Made by a program: the position numbers and the translations under genes
Shown here: piece by piece, positions 15,946 through 26,304 of the stretch
How the letters are laid out: each line of letters begins with the position of its first letter
Numbering within the stretch: the first letter of the stretch is position 1
From: Rhodococcus koreensis
Lineage (GTDB): Bacteria > Actinomycetota > Actinomycetes > Mycobacteriales > Mycobacteriaceae
NCBI RefSeq assembly: GCF_900105905.1
Contig: NZ_FNSV01000005.1
Coordinates: forward strand, 2,046,001-2,110,000
Direction: 5' to 3'
Length of the DNA: 64,000 nt
Notes under the pieces: model-generated
Databases searched by the model: none
The model's input: the letters and a program-made list of their open reading frames with translations, nothing else
Told to the model about the DNA's origin: nothing

Positions 15946-17094
15946 TTGACCACAGTAATCCCGGGAAGTTTCGCGGCGCCGATCGAGGTGCGGGGGCTGT
16001 CGAAACGCTTCAAGAACGTCGACGCGGTCACGGACCTCGGCTTCACCGTGCCGCAGGGATCGATCACCGGATTCCTCGGGCCCAACGGCTCGGGCAAGAC
16101 CACGACGCTGCGGATGATCCTCGGTCTCGTGAAGCCGACGTCCGGCACCTCCACGGTCGCCGGCGTCCCGATCCGCTCCCTCGTCGACCCCGCGCGCACG
16201 GTCGGCGCCGTCCTCGACTCGCAGAGCCTGCACCCCAACCGGACGGCACTCGACCACCTGAAGGTGTACGCGTCCGCGATCCGCGTTCCGGACGCACGCG
16301 CACGCCAGGTGCTCGCACTCGTCGGGCTCGAGGACGTCGCCGGTCGCAAGGCGGGCGGTTTCTCCCTCGGCATGCGTCAGCGGCTGTCGCTGGCGACGGC
16401 GCTGCTCGGTGATCCGCGGATCCTGATCCTCGACGAACCGGCCAACGGGCTCGACCCCGAGGGCATCGCCTGGCTGCGCGAATTCCTGAAGGGCTTCGCC
16501 GCATCCGGCCGCACCGTGCTGATTTCGAGCCACATCCTCCGCGAGGTGGAGCAGACCGTCGACAATCTGGTGATCGTCAGCCGCGGCTCCCTCGTCTACC
16601 AGGGACGCATGGAGGAGTTGCGCAAGTCGCAGCAGAGCCGGTTGCTGGTCGCGTCGTCGAGCCCGGCCGCGCTGGCGACCGCCCTGGCCGCGAAGGGCAT
16701 CGTCGACGCCCGCTCGCTCGCCGACGGGCGCCTCGCCGTCGTCGGTGCGTCCCTCGAACTCGTCGAGTCCGTCGCCGCGGGAGCCGGGGTGACGATCTTC
16801 GGGGCCGTCGGCGATCACATCGACCTCGAGCAGCTCTTCCTGTCGATGACCGCGGGCCAGTACGTCGCCGGGGCGAGCCCCGCCGCGCCCTCGGGGTACG
16901 GCCCGCCGCAGACGTACGCTCCCCAGCCCGGGTACGCGCCGCCCGGCTACCCCGCACAACCGGGTTACGCCCCGCAACCCGGCTACGGGCCGCCGCCCGG
17001 CTACCCCGCACAACCGGGATATGCCCCGCCACCGGGCTACGGCCCACCACCCGCACACCCCCAGCAGGGTCCGATGTCCGGAGGTCCGCGATGA
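15946..17094 (+). CDS. ABC transporter ATP-binding protein with Pro/Gly/Tyr-repeat tail
   Basis: I chose the TTG at 15946, because GGGGAGG sits five bases before it; a GTG at 15928 is an alternative without a ribosome site. The first 300 of 382 residues form a standard ABC ATPase: Walker A 'GPNGSGKTT', signature 'FSLGMRQR' (unusual but common in ABC-2 exporters), Walker B 'ILILDEPANGLDPEG', and 'SSHILREVEQ' with the switch His. The last 75 residues are low complexity, rich in PGY repeats, and likely disordered. It overlaps the permease gene by 4 bp, so the two form an ABC-2 type exporter. Substrate unknown. Confidence 0.87.
   Translation: MTTVIPGSFAAPIEVRGLSKRFKNVDAVTDLGFTVPQGSITGFLGPNGSGKTTTLRMILGLVKPTSGTSTVAGVPIRSLVDPARTVGAVLDSQSLHPNRTALDHLKVYASAIRVPDARARQVLALVGLEDVAGRKAGGFSLGMRQRLSLATALLGDPRILILDEPANGLDPEGIAWLREFLKGFAASGRTVLISSHILREVEQTVDNLVIVSRGSLVYQGRMEELRKSQQSRLLVASSSPAALATALAAKGIVDARSLADGRLAVVGASLELVESVAAGAGVTIFGAVGDHIDLEQLFLSMTAGQYVAGASPAAPSGYGPPQTYAPQPGYAPPGYPAQPGYAPQPGYGPPPGYPAQPGYAPPPGYGPPPAHPQQGPMSGGPR
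16941..17018 (+). repeat. Two 24-bp direct repeats coding for the PGY tail
   Basis: The run GCCCGGCTACCCCGCACAAC plus four bases occurs at 16941-16964 and again at 16995-17018, a 54-bp (18-codon) period. It encodes part of a Pro-Gly-Tyr/Ala-Pro repeat that continues on both sides (about 16896-17055). Internal duplication within the ATPase gene is the simplest explanation. Confidence 0.8.
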
Positions 17095-17870
17095 CAACGC
17101 TGCTCACCGCGGAATTCCGCAAGGTCACCACATTGCGTTTCTGGTGGATGCTCGGTCTGGCACCGCTGATCGTCGGAATGTTCTCGAGCGCGATCACCCT
17201 TCCGGTGATGCGCGCCTTCACCGACGCGTTCGAGGCCGATCCGAACGAGGCCAACCTCGCCGCTACCCTGTTCGGGCTGGCCGTCGCCGTCGCCCTCGTC
17301 GTCCTGTTCGCCGCACTGTTCGGGGCGGTCAACGTGGGCACGGAATTCCGGTACAAGACGCTCACCACCACGTTCCTCACCGCCCGCGGCCGGGACGGGG
17401 TGATCGGCGCCAAGCTCGCCGTCACCGCGGCGTTCGGCTTCTTCTACTGCCTCGTGGTGGAGGTGGTCAGCGTCGCCCTGCTGCTGACGTTCGGCGGTGA
17501 CACCTTCGAACTGCGCGGATCCCTGTTCGCGATGCTCGGGGCGGCCCTGATCTGCGCGACACTCTGGGCGCTCATCGGCGGCGGCGTGTCGATGCTCACC
17601 GGCTCGTCCGTCGGAAGCTGCATCGCCCTCGTCGTCTGGTACACCCTCGGCGAGATGATCCTCCGCTCGATCCTCAGCGGAATCGGCATCGGCTCCGTCG
17701 GCGGCATCCTCCCCGTGTCCGCCACCCTCGGGACGGTCGCCAACGCGGCCGCAGGCAACGAGATCGACTGGCTGACGCTCTGGCCTGCCGCACCCCTCGC
17801 CCTGCTCGGGTGGACGGCGGTCTTCGTCGCAGGCGGTTGGGCGCTCACCCGGCAGCGCGACATCACCTGA
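17091..17870 (+). CDS. ABC transporter permease (ABC-2 type)
   Basis: 259 residues from the ATG that overlaps the ATPase stop as ATGA, so translation is coupled. Six hydrophobic segments can be read, including 'FGLAVAVALVVLFAALFGAV', 'AFGFFYCLVVEVVSVALLLT' and a final 'APLALLGWTAVFVAGGWAL' near the C-terminus. A short cytoplasmic start ('MTTLLTAEFRKVTTLRFWWM') is typical of ABC-2 membrane subunits of the gliding/antibiotic export type, where 'EFRK..T.R' precedes the first helix. It must pair with the preceding ATPase; what it exports is unknown. The fused exporter gene begins 50 bp downstream. Confidence 0.85.
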   Translation: MTTLLTAEFRKVTTLRFWWMLGLAPLIVGMFSSAITLPVMRAFTDAFEADPNEANLAATLFGLAVAVALVVLFAALFGAVNVGTEFRYKTLTTTFLTARGRDGVIGAKLAVTAAFGFFYCLVVEVVSVALLLTFGGDTFELRGSLFAMLGAALICATLWALIGGGVSMLTGSSVGSCIALVVWYTLGEMILRSILSGIGIGSVGGILPVSATLGTVANAAAGNEIDWLTLWPAAPLALLGWTAVFVAGGWALTRQRDIT

Positions 17871-17920
17871 CGCCGCGCCGGATACCGGCCCTGTCGGTAC
17901 CCGGCGCTAACGTGGACCCA

Positions 17921-20900
17921 GTGGTAGGTGAGAGTGCGTCCGGTTCGGTGATCGAACGGGAACAGACGCTGGAGCGGGATCAGGCACGGCCGGGCTGGAT
18001 TCGACGGCTGAGCGGTGAGTGCTGGGCGCACCGTCGTGTCGCACTCGGCGCCCTGACCGTGACGGTGATCGCCGCCGGCATCGATATCTCGTTCCCCCTC
18101 CTCACCAAGTACGCGGTCGACGCAGCGGGCTCCGGTAGCGCCACCCAGGTGATCGGCACCGCCGCACTGCTCATCGCACTGCTCGCGTGCGTGCGGTTCG
18201 GCTGCCAGTACGGTCGCCGGATGCTCGCGGGCAAGTTGTCCCTGGACGTCCAGCACGACCTGCGGCTGGGCCTGCTGGGCGCGCTGCAACGGCTCGACGG
18301 GCGGGGGCAGGATCAGATCCGCACCGGCCAGGTGGTGTCCCGGTCCATCACCGACCTCCAGCTGGTGCAGGGCCTGCTCGCAATGGTCCCGCTGTCGGCG
18401 GGAGCGCTGCTCCAATTCGTCCTCGCCCTCGCGATCATGGCGTGGCTCTCGCCGTTGCTGACCGTCGTCGCGCTGGTGATCGTTCCCGCGGTCTGCCTCG
18501 TCGTGTACACGATGCGACCGAAGCTGTTCGCGGCCACCTGGTCGGCGCAGCAGCGGGCGGCCGACCTCGCGCAGCACGTCGAGGAAACCGTCACCGGTGT
18601 CCGCGTGGTCAAGGGCTTCGGCCAGGAACGCCGGGCCGTCGACCAACTCGAGGACCACAGCCGGGCGCTGTACGCCGAACGCCTGCGGGCCGCCCGGATC
18701 AACGCGCGCTTCGCCCCGACCATGGCGGCACTGCCCCAACTCGGCCTCGTCGGCGTCATCGCGATCGGCGGCTACCTCGCACTGCACGGGACCATCACGA
18801 TCGGCACGTTCCTCGCCTTCGCCACCTACGTCGCCACGATGACCGGCGTCACCCGCACCCTGTCGTCGGTCGTGATCATGGCCCAGCTGTCCAGGGCCGC
18901 CGTCGAGCGCGTGTACGAGGTGATCGACGCCGAACCGGAGGTCGCGGACCCACCGCACCCCACCGCGCTGCCCGGCGGACCGCTCGGTGTGGATCTGCGC
19001 TCGGTGACGTTCGGGTTCGAATCGGAGCGCCACGTCCATCGCGGGCTCGACCTGCGGATCGCACCCGGCGAGACGGTCGCGGTGGTCGGCATGGCCGGCT
19101 CCGGCAAGACCGCACTGTCGCTGCTGCTCCCCCGCTTCTACGCGCCGTCCTCGGGTTCGGTGTCCCTCACGTCCGGCGGCGAATCGTTCGACGTGTCCAC
19201 CCTGAGCGCCGAGCAGTTGCGTGAGGCGGTCGGACTCGTGTTCGACGAACCCTTCCTCTTCTCCGACACCATCGCGGCCAACATCGCGCTCGGCAGGCCC
19301 GACGCCAGCGCCGAGGAGATCCGCGCCGCCGCCGCCATGGCCGCCGCCGACGAATTCGTCTCCGCGTTGCCGGAGGGCTACGACACCGTCGTCGGCGAAC
19401 GCGGACTCACGTTGTCGGGCGGACAGCGGCAGCGGATCGCGCTGGCACGCGCACTCCTCACCGACCCGCGGGTGCTGATCCTCGACGACGCCACGTCCGC
19501 TGTCGACGCCACCACCGAGGCGTCGATCTTCGAGGCACTGCGCGCCAACCACGGCCGGACGGCACTGATACTGGCGCATCGCCGCTCCACGCTGTCGCTC
19601 GCGGACCGCGTCGCCGTTCTCGACGGCGGACGGATCGTCGATTCCGGCACGGTCTCCGAACTCGACGAACGGTGTCCGCTCTTCCGCGCACTGTTCGCCT
19701 CCGCCGAGAACGCGGGCCCCATCGACGTCAGCGTCCCCGCACCGAGCGACCCCATGCCGTATCGGCGCGTGCCGTCCGAGTCCGAGTTGTGGCCGGAGGA
19801 CGCCGAGGAATGGGACGGACCCGTCGCGGCCGCCTCGTCCGGCCGCACCCCGGCCCCCGGCGCGGGCCCCGGCGGCCGTGCCGGCGGCGGACCGATGGCG
19901 GGAGCGCTGGGCAGCGTGGCCGCCACCCCCGAACTCCGGGACGCCGTGAATGCGCTGCCGCCGGCCGTCGAGAGCCCGGGCATCGAGACGCGGAACCTGC
20001 GCCTCCCCGAACCCGACTTCCGGCTGTCGCGGATCCTGCGGCCCGTCCGCGGCCTGCTCGTGGCCGTCGTCGTCTGCCTCGCGCTCGACGCGCTGGCGGG
20101 GATCGCGTTCCCGTCCATCGTCCGGTACGCGATCGACCACGGTGTCGTCCCGCAGGACGCCGCGACGCTCTGGACTGCCGCGGGGGTGGGCGTCGCGCTC
20201 GTCGTCGCCGGCTGGCTCGTCGTCGCCCTGATGACGGTGCTCACCGCGCGAGCGGGAGAACGGGTGCTGTTCGGGTTGCGGGTGCGCAGCTACGCCCATC
20301 TGCAGCGGCTCGGGCTCGACTACTACGAGCGCGAACTGTCCGGCCGCATCATGACGCGGATGACCACCGACGTCGACGCGCTGTCCTCGTTCATCCAGAC
20401 GGGGATGTCCACCGCTGTGGTGAGCGTGCTGACCGTCCTCGGCATCTCGGTCGCCCTCGTCGTCACGAACGTCACGCTCGCGCTGGTGGCCCTCGCCGTC
20501 ATCCCGCCGCTCCTCGTCGCGACGCTGATCTTCCGCCGGATCTCCTCGGTGGCGTACACGGTCTCGCGGGAGCGGATCTCCCTCGTCAACGCCGACTTCC
20601 AGGAGAACGTCGCCGGGCTCCGCGCCGCCCAGGCATACCGCCGCGAGGAGTTCGCCGCCCGCCGGTTCGCCGAGCGGGCCGACAGCTACCGTCGCAGCCG
20701 GATGCGGTCGCAGCGGGCGATCTCGCTGTACTTCCCGTTCATCGCGTACCTGTCGGACCTCGCCCTGGCCGCCGTGGTGTTCGTCGGTGCACACCAGGTC
20801 GCGGGCGGTCACACGTCCACAGGGACCCTCGTCGCCTTCGTGCTGTACCTCGGGCTGCTGTTCGGGCCCATCCAGCAGCTGTCGCAGGTGTTCGACGGGT

Positions 20901-21799
20901 ATCAGCAGGCCAGTGTGGGCCTGCTCCGGATCGGAGACCTGCTCCGCACACCCAGCTCCATCGAGCGGGCGACCTCCCGTGACGATCTCCAGCCGATCCA
21001 CGGGCATCTGCGCGGCGAGCTGTGCCTGCGCGACGTCGGGTTCCGCTATCAGGGCGCGGACAGCGACGCCCTCACCGACATCGAACTGCACATCCCCGCC
21101 GGCACCACCGTCGCACTCGTCGGCCGGACCGGTGCGGGCAAGTCGACCATCGTGAAGCTGCTCGCCCGCTTCTACGACCCGACGTCCGGGGCGGTGCTCG
21201 TCGACGACGTGGATCTCCGCCGGTACCCACTCGGCGAGTACCGCGGACGGCTCGGCGTCGTCCCCCAGGAAGCCCACCTCTTCACCGGGACCGTCGCCAC
21301 CAACATCGCGTACGGCCGCCCGGATGCGAGCCGGGAAGAGATCGAGAACGCGGCCCGCGCGGTCGGAGCACTGGGCACGATCGCCGAATTGCGGGGTGGG
21401 ATGCATCACCCCATCGGCGAGCGCGGGCAGGGTTTGTCGGCGGGCCAGCGCCAGCTGATCGCGCTCGCCCGAGCCGAGCTGGTCGACCCCGATCTGCTGC
21501 TGCTCGACGAGGCGACCGCGACGCTCGATCCGGCCACCGAGCAGGTAGTTCTCGAGGCGAGCAGCCGTGTGACACGCACCCGCACGTCGGTGGTGGTGGC
21601 CCACCGGCTGGCCACCGCGGCCCGGGCAGATGTGATCCTCGTCATCGACAAGGGCCGGGTGGTGGAAACGGGATCGCACGCCACCCTGCGCTATGCCGGT
21701 GGCCACTATTCGGGACTGTGGGATGCGGCGGAGACCGGGGCGGGGAATAATCGCGGGGCGAGAACCGTCATCGATGGTGACCCCATCGGTTGGCCGTGA
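17921..21799 (+). CDS. Fused heterodimeric ABC exporter (TMD-NBD-TMD-NBD)
   Basis: 1292 residues from a GTG at 17921. Two complete half-transporters lie in one chain. NBD1 has Walker A 'GMAGSGKT' (about 390), signature 'LSGGQRQR' and Walker B 'VLILDDATSAVD'. After a Pro/Gly/Ala-rich linker (about 615-680), a second six-helix domain leads to NBD2 with 'GRTGAGKST' (about 1067), signature 'LSAGQRQL' and 'LLLLDEATATLD'. The first Walker B ends in Asp-Asp rather than Asp-Glu, so one ATP site is probably degenerate, as in heterodimeric exporters such as TM287/288. Separate adjacent genes encode the halves in M. tuberculosis (Rv1272c/Rv1273c, from memory). Drug or lipid export is likely. Confidence 0.87.
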   Translation: MVGESASGSVIEREQTLERDQARPGWIRRLSGECWAHRRVALGALTVTVIAAGIDISFPLLTKYAVDAAGSGSATQVIGTAALLIALLACVRFGCQYGRRMLAGKLSLDVQHDLRLGLLGALQRLDGRGQDQIRTGQVVSRSITDLQLVQGLLAMVPLSAGALLQFVLALAIMAWLSPLLTVVALVIVPAVCLVVYTMRPKLFAATWSAQQRAADLAQHVEETVTGVRVVKGFGQERRAVDQLEDHSRALYAERLRAARINARFAPTMAALPQLGLVGVIAIGGYLALHGTITIGTFLAFATYVATMTGVTRTLSSVVIMAQLSRAAVERVYEVIDAEPEVADPPHPTALPGGPLGVDLRSVTFGFESERHVHRGLDLRIAPGETVAVVGMAGSGKTALSLLLPRFYAPSSGSVSLTSGGESFDVSTLSAEQLREAVGLVFDEPFLFSDTIAANIALGRPDASAEEIRAAAAMAAADEFVSALPEGYDTVVGERGLTLSGGQRQRIALARALLTDPRVLILDDATSAVDATTEASIFEALRANHGRTALILAHRRSTLSLADRVAVLDGGRIVDSGTVSELDERCPLFRALFASAENAGPIDVSVPAPSDPMPYRRVPSESELWPEDAEEWDGPVAAASSGRTPAPGAGPGGRAGGGPMAGALGSVAATPELRDAVNALPPAVESPGIETRNLRLPEPDFRLSRILRPVRGLLVAVVVCLALDALAGIAFPSIVRYAIDHGVVPQDAATLWTAAGVGVALVVAGWLVVALMTVLTARAGERVLFGLRVRSYAHLQRLGLDYYERELSGRIMTRMTTDVDALSSFIQTGMSTAVVSVLTVLGISVALVVTNVTLALVALAVIPPLLVATLIFRRISSVAYTVSRERISLVNADFQENVAGLRAAQAYRREEFAARRFAERADSYRRSRMRSQRAISLYFPFIAYLSDLALAAVVFVGAHQVAGGHTSTGTLVAFVLYLGLLFGPIQQLSQVFDGYQQASVGLLRIGDLLRTPSSIERATSRDDLQPIHGHLRGELCLRDVGFRYQGADSDALTDIELHIPAGTTVALVGRTGAGKSTIVKLLARFYDPTSGAVLVDDVDLRRYPLGEYRGRLGVVPQEAHLFTGTVATNIAYGRPDASREEIENAARAVGALGTIAELRGGMHHPIGERGQGLSAGQRQLIALARAELVDPDLLLLDEATATLDPATEQVVLEASSRVTRTRTSVVVAHRLATAARADVILVIDKGRVVETGSHATLRYAGGHYSGLWDAAETGAGNNRGARTVIDGDPIGWP

Positions 21800-21910
21800 G
21801 ACAGCTCACACGTGCAGGCCTGGCGATCTACACGTCACACGCGAGGGCTAGTCTCATGTATATAGGCGCTCTGATCGGGTACCGAAATAGAAACGAGGCG
21901 AACACCTGCC

Positions 21911-24900
21911 GTGAGCAGCAGCTCTACATCCCAGTTCGGACAGAACCAGTGGCTGGTTGACGAAATGTACCAGCGTTTCCAGGACGATCCGTCGTCCGTG
22001 GACGCGAGTTGGCACGAATTCCTGACGGATTATTCTCCCGACGCAGCCGCCGCCAAGGCAGGCGCAGCCAACGGACGCGGCACGAACGGCACCACCACCG
22101 CCGCACCTGCTGCCGCTCCCTCCGCCAAGGCTTCGACTCCCCCTGTTTCCGAGTCCGCGACCGCACCCCAGCCTCAGACCAAGCCGGCCAACGGTGCCGC
22201 AGCCAAGACTGCACCCAACGGTGCAGCTCCGAAGGCTGCCGCCCCGAAGACCGAGGCCCCCAAGAAGGCCGCACCCGCAAAGGACGCCCCGGCGAAGGAC
22301 GCGAAGGCGTCCGCCCCCGCGCCTGCCGCCGACGAGTCGAAGGTTCTCCGCGGCGCAGCTGCTGCCGTCGCGAAGAACATGTCGGCATCGCTGGCCATTC
22401 CGACCGCCACCAGTGTTCGCGCCATCCCTGCGAAGCTGATGTTCGACAACCGGATCGTCATCAACAACCACCTCGCCCGTACCCGCGGCGGCAAGATCTC
22501 GTTCACGCACCTGCTGGGTTACGCGATCGTGCAGGCGGTCAAGGCGTTCCCGAACATGAACCGGCACTTCGCCGAGATCGACGGCAAGCCCAACGCGGTC
22601 ACCCCCGCACACACCAACCTCGGCCTGGCCATCGACCTGCCGGGCAAGGACGGCAACAGATCCCTCGTCGTCGCCGCGATCAAGAACACCGACACCCACA
22701 ACTTCACGCAGTTCTACAGCGCGTACGAGGACATCGTCCGGCGCGCGCGTGACGGCAAGCTCACCGCCGAGGACTTCTCGGGTGTCACGATCTCGCTCAC
22801 CAACCCCGGCGGCATCGGCACCGTGCACTCCGTGCCGCGCCTGATGAACGGCCAGGGCGCCATCATCGGTGCCGGCGCCATGGAGTACCCGGCGGAGTTC
22901 CAGGGTTCGAGCGACGAGAAGATCGCCGAGATGGGCGTCGGCAAGCTCATGACGCTGACCTCGACGTACGACCACCGCATCATCCAGGGCGCGGAGTCCG
23001 GCGACTTCCTTCGGACCATCCACAAGCTGCTGATCAGCGACGAGTTCTACGACGAGATCTTCCACTCGCTGCACATTCCGTACGAGCCGGTCCGCTGGCG
23101 CCAGGACGTCTCCGAAGGCGCGGTCGACAAGAACACCCGCGTCCTCGAACTGATCGCGGCGTACCGCAACCGCGGCCACCTGATGGCCGACACGGACCCG
23201 TTGCAGTTCGTCAAGGACAAGTTCAAGAGCCACCCCGACCTGGACGTCACGACGCACGACCTGACGCTGTGGGACCTCGACCGCGAGTTCAAGGTCGGCG
23301 GATTCCACGCCCAGGAGAAGATGAAGCTGCGCGACGTGCTCAGCGTGCTGCGCGACGCGTACTGCCGCCACGTCGGTGTCGAGTACACGCACATCCTGGA
23401 GCCGGAGCAGCAGCAGTGGCTGCAGGACCGGGTCGAGGCGCACCACGTCAAGCCCACGGTCGCTCAGCAGAAGTACATCCTGAGCAAGCTCAACGCCGCC
23501 GAGGCGTTCGAGACGTTCCTGCAGACCAAGTACGTCGGCCAGAAGCGCTTCTCGCTCGAGGGCGCCGAGTCCGTCATCCCGATGATGGACGCCGTCATCG
23601 ACCAGGCCGCCGAGCACCAGCTCGACGAGGTCGTCATCGGCATGCCGCACCGCGGTCGCCTCAACGTTCTCGCGAACATCGTCGGCAAGCCGTACTCGAA
23701 GATCTTCACGGAGTTCGAGGGCAACATGAACCCGGCGGCCGCTCACGGCTCCGGCGACGTGAAGTACCACCTCGGTGCCGAGGGCACGTACATCCAGATG
23801 TTCGGTGACAACGACATCACCGTGTCGCTGACGGCCAACCCGTCGCACCTCGAGGCTGTCGACCCGGTCCTCGAGGGCCTGGTCCGCGCGAAGCAGGACA
23901 TCCTCGACAAGGGTGAGGACGGCTTCACCGTCCTGCCGCTGATGCTGCACGGCGACGCCGCGTTCGCCGGTCAGGGTGTCGTGGCCGAGACGTTGAACCT
24001 GGCGCTGCTGCGCGGGTACCGCACCGGCGGCACCGTGCACATCGTGGTCAACAACCAGGTCGGTTTCACCACTGCCCCGGAGCACTCCCGTTCGTCGGAA
24101 TACTGCACCGACGTCGCGAAGATGATCGGCGCGCCGATCTTCCACGTGAACGGCGACGACCCCGAGGCGTGTGTCTGGGTCGCCCAGCTCGCTGTCGACT
24201 TCCGGGAGAAGTTCCAGAAGGACGTCGTCATCGACATGATCTGCTACCGCCGTCGCGGTCACAACGAGGGCGACGACCCCTCGATGACGCAGCCGGCGAT
24301 GTATGACGTGATCGACACCAAGCGCAGCGTCCGCAAGAGCTACACCGAATCCCTGATCGGCCGTGGCGACATCTCGCTGAAGGAAGCCGAAGACGCCCTG
24401 CGCGACTACCAGGGTCAGCTGGAGCGGGTGTTCAACGAGGTTCGCGAACTCGAGAAGTACACGCCGGAGCCCAGTGAGTCGGTCGAGCTCGACCAGGTGC
24501 TGCCCACGAAGCTGAAGACGTCGGTCGACGAGTCGGTGCTCGAGCGGATCGGCGACGCGTTCGTCAACCTGCCCGAGGGCTTCACCGTCCACCCGCGCGT
24601 CAAGCCGGTCATCGAGAAGCGCCGCGAAATGTCGCGCGAGGGGAAGATCGACTGGGCCTTCGCCGAGCTGCTGGCGTTCGGTTCGCTGGTCGACCAGGGC
24701 AAGATGGTTCGCCTGTCCGGCCAGGATTCCAAGCGCGGCACGTTCACGCAGCGTCACTCGGTCCTCATCGACCGCAAGACGGGCGCCGAGTACATCCCGC
24801 TGCAGAACCTGGGCAGCGAGAACCCCGGCAAGTTCCTGGTCTACGACTCCGCGCTCAGCGAGTTCGCGGCCGTCGGCTTCGAGTACGGCTACTCCGTGGG

Positions 24901-25690
24901 CAACCCGGACGCGCTCGTGCTGTGGGAGGCGCAGTTCGGTGACTTCGTCAACGGTGCACAGCCGATCATCGACGAGTTCATCTCGTCCGGTGAGGCCAAG
25001 TGGGGCCAGCTGTCCGACGTCGTGCTGCTGCTGCCGCACGGTCACGAGGGTCAGGGGCCCGACCACACGTCCGGTCGTATCGAGCGCTTCCTGCAGTTGT
25101 GCGCCGAGGGTTCGATGACCGTGGCCGTGCCGTCCACCCCGGCCAGCTACTTCCACCTGCTGCGTCGCCACTCGCTCGACGGAATCCGCCGCCCGCTGGT
25201 CGTCTTCACACCGAAGTCGATGCTGCGCAACAAGGCCGCGGTCTCCGACGTCGAGGACTTCACCACCGGCAAGTTCCGCTCGGTGTTCGAGGAGCCCACG
25301 TACGAGACGGGCAACGCCGAACGCGACAAGGTTCGCCGGGTCCTCCTCGTGAGCGGCAAGCTGTACTGGGAGCTGCTGGCGAAGAAGCAGAAGGATAACC
25401 GCGAGGACATCGCGATCGTCCGCATCGAGCAGCTGTACCCGGTTCCGAGCCGTCGTCTCCGCGAGACGCTGGACCGCTACCCGAACGCCACCGAATTCCG
25501 GTGGGTTCAGGAGGAGCCGGCGAACCAGGGTGCGTGGCCGTTCTTCGGTCTGGCTCTGCCCGAGTTGCTGCCCGACAAGCTGTCCGGAATCAAGCGCATC
25601 TCGCGTCGTTCGATGTCGGCACCGTCCTCGGGTTCGAGCAAGGTGCACGCTGTGGAACAGCAGGAGATCATCGATGAAGCCTTCGGCTGA
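21911..25690 (+). CDS. kgd: Multifunctional 2-oxoglutarate decarboxylase / dehydrogenase E1-E2-like
   Basis: 1259 residues from a GTG at 21911. The N-terminus ('[20 protein letters not shown]') resembles the E1 binding tail, followed by an Ala/Pro/Lys-rich linker (about 45-125). Next is a succinyltransferase-like E2 domain ending in '[15 protein letters not shown]' (active His about 354), and then the ThDP-dependent E1 domain with '[20 protein letters not shown]' and '[18 protein letters not shown]' (about 680). This layout is specific to Corynebacteriales KGD/OdhA, a TCA-cycle enzyme whose flux is held by the FHA protein GarA/OdhI. The usual lipoyl domain is absent, as in that family. A strong hairpin follows the stop. 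Confidence 0.96.
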   Translation: MSSSSTSQFGQNQWLVDEMYQRFQDDPSSVDASWHEFLTDYSPDAAAAKAGAANGRGTNGTTTAAPAAAPSAKASTPPVSESATAPQPQTKPANGAAAKTAPNGAAPKAAAPKTEAPKKAAPAKDAPAKDAKASAPAPAADESKVLRGAAAAVAKNMSASLAIPTATSVRAIPAKLMFDNRIVINNHLARTRGGKISFTHLLGYAIVQAVKAFPNMNRHFAEIDGKPNAVTPAHTNLGLAIDLPGKDGNRSLVVAAIKNTDTHNFTQFYSAYEDIVRRARDGKLTAEDFSGVTISLTNPGGIGTVHSVPRLMNGQGAIIGAGAMEYPAEFQGSSDEKIAEMGVGKLMTLTSTYDHRIIQGAESGDFLRTIHKLLISDEFYDEIFHSLHIPYEPVRWRQDVSEGAVDKNTRVLELIAAYRNRGHLMADTDPLQFVKDKFKSHPDLDVTTHDLTLWDLDREFKVGGFHAQEKMKLRDVLSVLRDAYCRHVGVEYTHILEPEQQQWLQDRVEAHHVKPTVAQQKYILSKLNAAEAFETFLQTKYVGQKRFSLEGAESVIPMMDAVIDQAAEHQLDEVVIGMPHRGRLNVLANIVGKPYSKIFTEFEGNMNPAAAHGSGDVKYHLGAEGTYIQMFGDNDITVSLTANPSHLEAVDPVLEGLVRAKQDILDKGEDGFTVLPLMLHGDAAFAGQGVVAETLNLALLRGYRTGGTVHIVVNNQVGFTTAPEHSRSSEYCTDVAKMIGAPIFHVNGDDPEACVWVAQLAVDFREKFQKDVVIDMICYRRRGHNEGDDPSMTQPAMYDVIDTKRSVRKSYTESLIGRGDISLKEAEDALRDYQGQLERVFNEVRELEKYTPEPSESVELDQVLPTKLKTSVDESVLERIGDAFVNLPEGFTVHPRVKPVIEKRREMSREGKIDWAFAELLAFGSLVDQGKMVRLSGQDSKRGTFTQRHSVLIDRKTGAEYIPLQNLGSENPGKFLVYDSALSEFAAVGFEYGYSVGNPDALVLWEAQFGDFVNGAQPIIDEFISSGEAKWGQLSDVVLLLPHGHEGQGPDHTSGRIERFLQLCAEGSMTVAVPSTPASYFHLLRRHSLDGIRRPLVVFTPKSMLRNKAAVSDVEDFTTGKFRSVFEEPTYETGNAERDKVRRVLLVSGKLYWELLAKKQKDNREDIAIVRIEQLYPVPSRRLRETLDRYPNATEFRWVQEEPANQGAWPFFGLALPELLPDKLSGIKRISRRSMSAPSSGSSKVHAVEQQEIIDEAFG

Positions 25691-25747
25691 AGGGCGTGAA
25701 ACGGCTGAAGCGTTCAGCTGAGCGTCTGATTGACTGATCTGCCATTG

Positions 25748-25789
25748 AGCCGGGTCGAGTTCACTCCACGGAGTGGACTCGACCCGGCT
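25748..25789 (+). terminator. Hairpin terminator after kgd
   Basis: A 20-bp inverted repeat with a single G-T pair and a two-base loop (left arm starts AGCCGGGTCGAGTTCACTCC, right arm ends GACTCGACCCGGCT) lies 57 bp after the kgd stop. It has no long T-tract, which is common in high-GC actinobacteria. Confidence 0.8.
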
Positions 25790-26179
25790 TCGTGGTACCT
25801 GGACCTCGGTCGCCACCTCACACGTATCGGCGCCCGGCCGCGGCCGTACGGCGGGTGTTTCCTGCGGGCCGAGTCGATGCATGCGCTGTTCGGGGCGGCC
25901 GACGAGTCACGTCCCCGCGAAGGCGATCAATCGTTCAACACGCTCTCGCACGGCCAGTCGTTCCTGCGGTACGTCGCCGACCCTCCGATCGGCGTGGGGT
26001 TGTGGATCCTGGACGAGCCCGAGGCCGCGCTGTCGTTTCAGTCGTGCGTGGCGTTGCTCGGCGTCCTCGCGGATCTAGCCGAGGAGGGTTCGCAAGTGAT
26101 CATGGCGACGCACTCTCCCCTGCTCGCCGCGGCGCCGGGCGCGGAGATCTGGGAACTCTCCTTCCTGCGGCATCTGTAG
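25790..26179 (+). pseudogene. Remnant of an AAA/ABC-type predicted ATPase
   Basis: This frame encodes the middle of a predicted ATPase of the AAA_21-like type: 'GGCFLRAESMHALF', 'NTLSHGQSFLRYV' (signature-like), Walker B 'GLWILDEPEAALSFQS' and 'SQVIMATHSPLLAAAPGAEI' with the switch His. There is no Walker A, because everything before about residue 80 of the family is missing. The frame stops at 'SFLRHL', before the usual C-terminal end. Upstream lies the kgd terminator, so no promoter or start is evident. I read it as a fragment left after a deletion; the open frame reaching back to 25730 merely runs through the hairpin. Confidence 0.72.
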
Positions 26180-26304
26180 CCCGGTCACGCCGGGGCCCGG
26201 CCGCATGCACCACTTCTCTGCACACGCGCAACTTTTCGCGCCCGAAAACGGGAGCGGCTACCCACAACGAGTGCGTCCGCTTCGGCGTCGGGGTAGTAGG
26301 GGTG

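Noticed and set aside
16896..17062. Repeat array considered as CRISPR-like
   Set aside because: The repeats are in frame within a coding region, have no unique spacers, and encode a PGY tail.
17444..21706. 1420-residue minus-strand open frame
   Set aside because: It is antisense to the fused ABC exporter, Arg/Gly/His/Asp-rich with no domains; a codon-bias shadow in high-GC DNA.
21854..25882. 1342-residue minus-strand open frame
   Set aside because: Antisense to kgd; repetitive Leu/Val/Asp composition without motifs; shadow of kgd codon usage.
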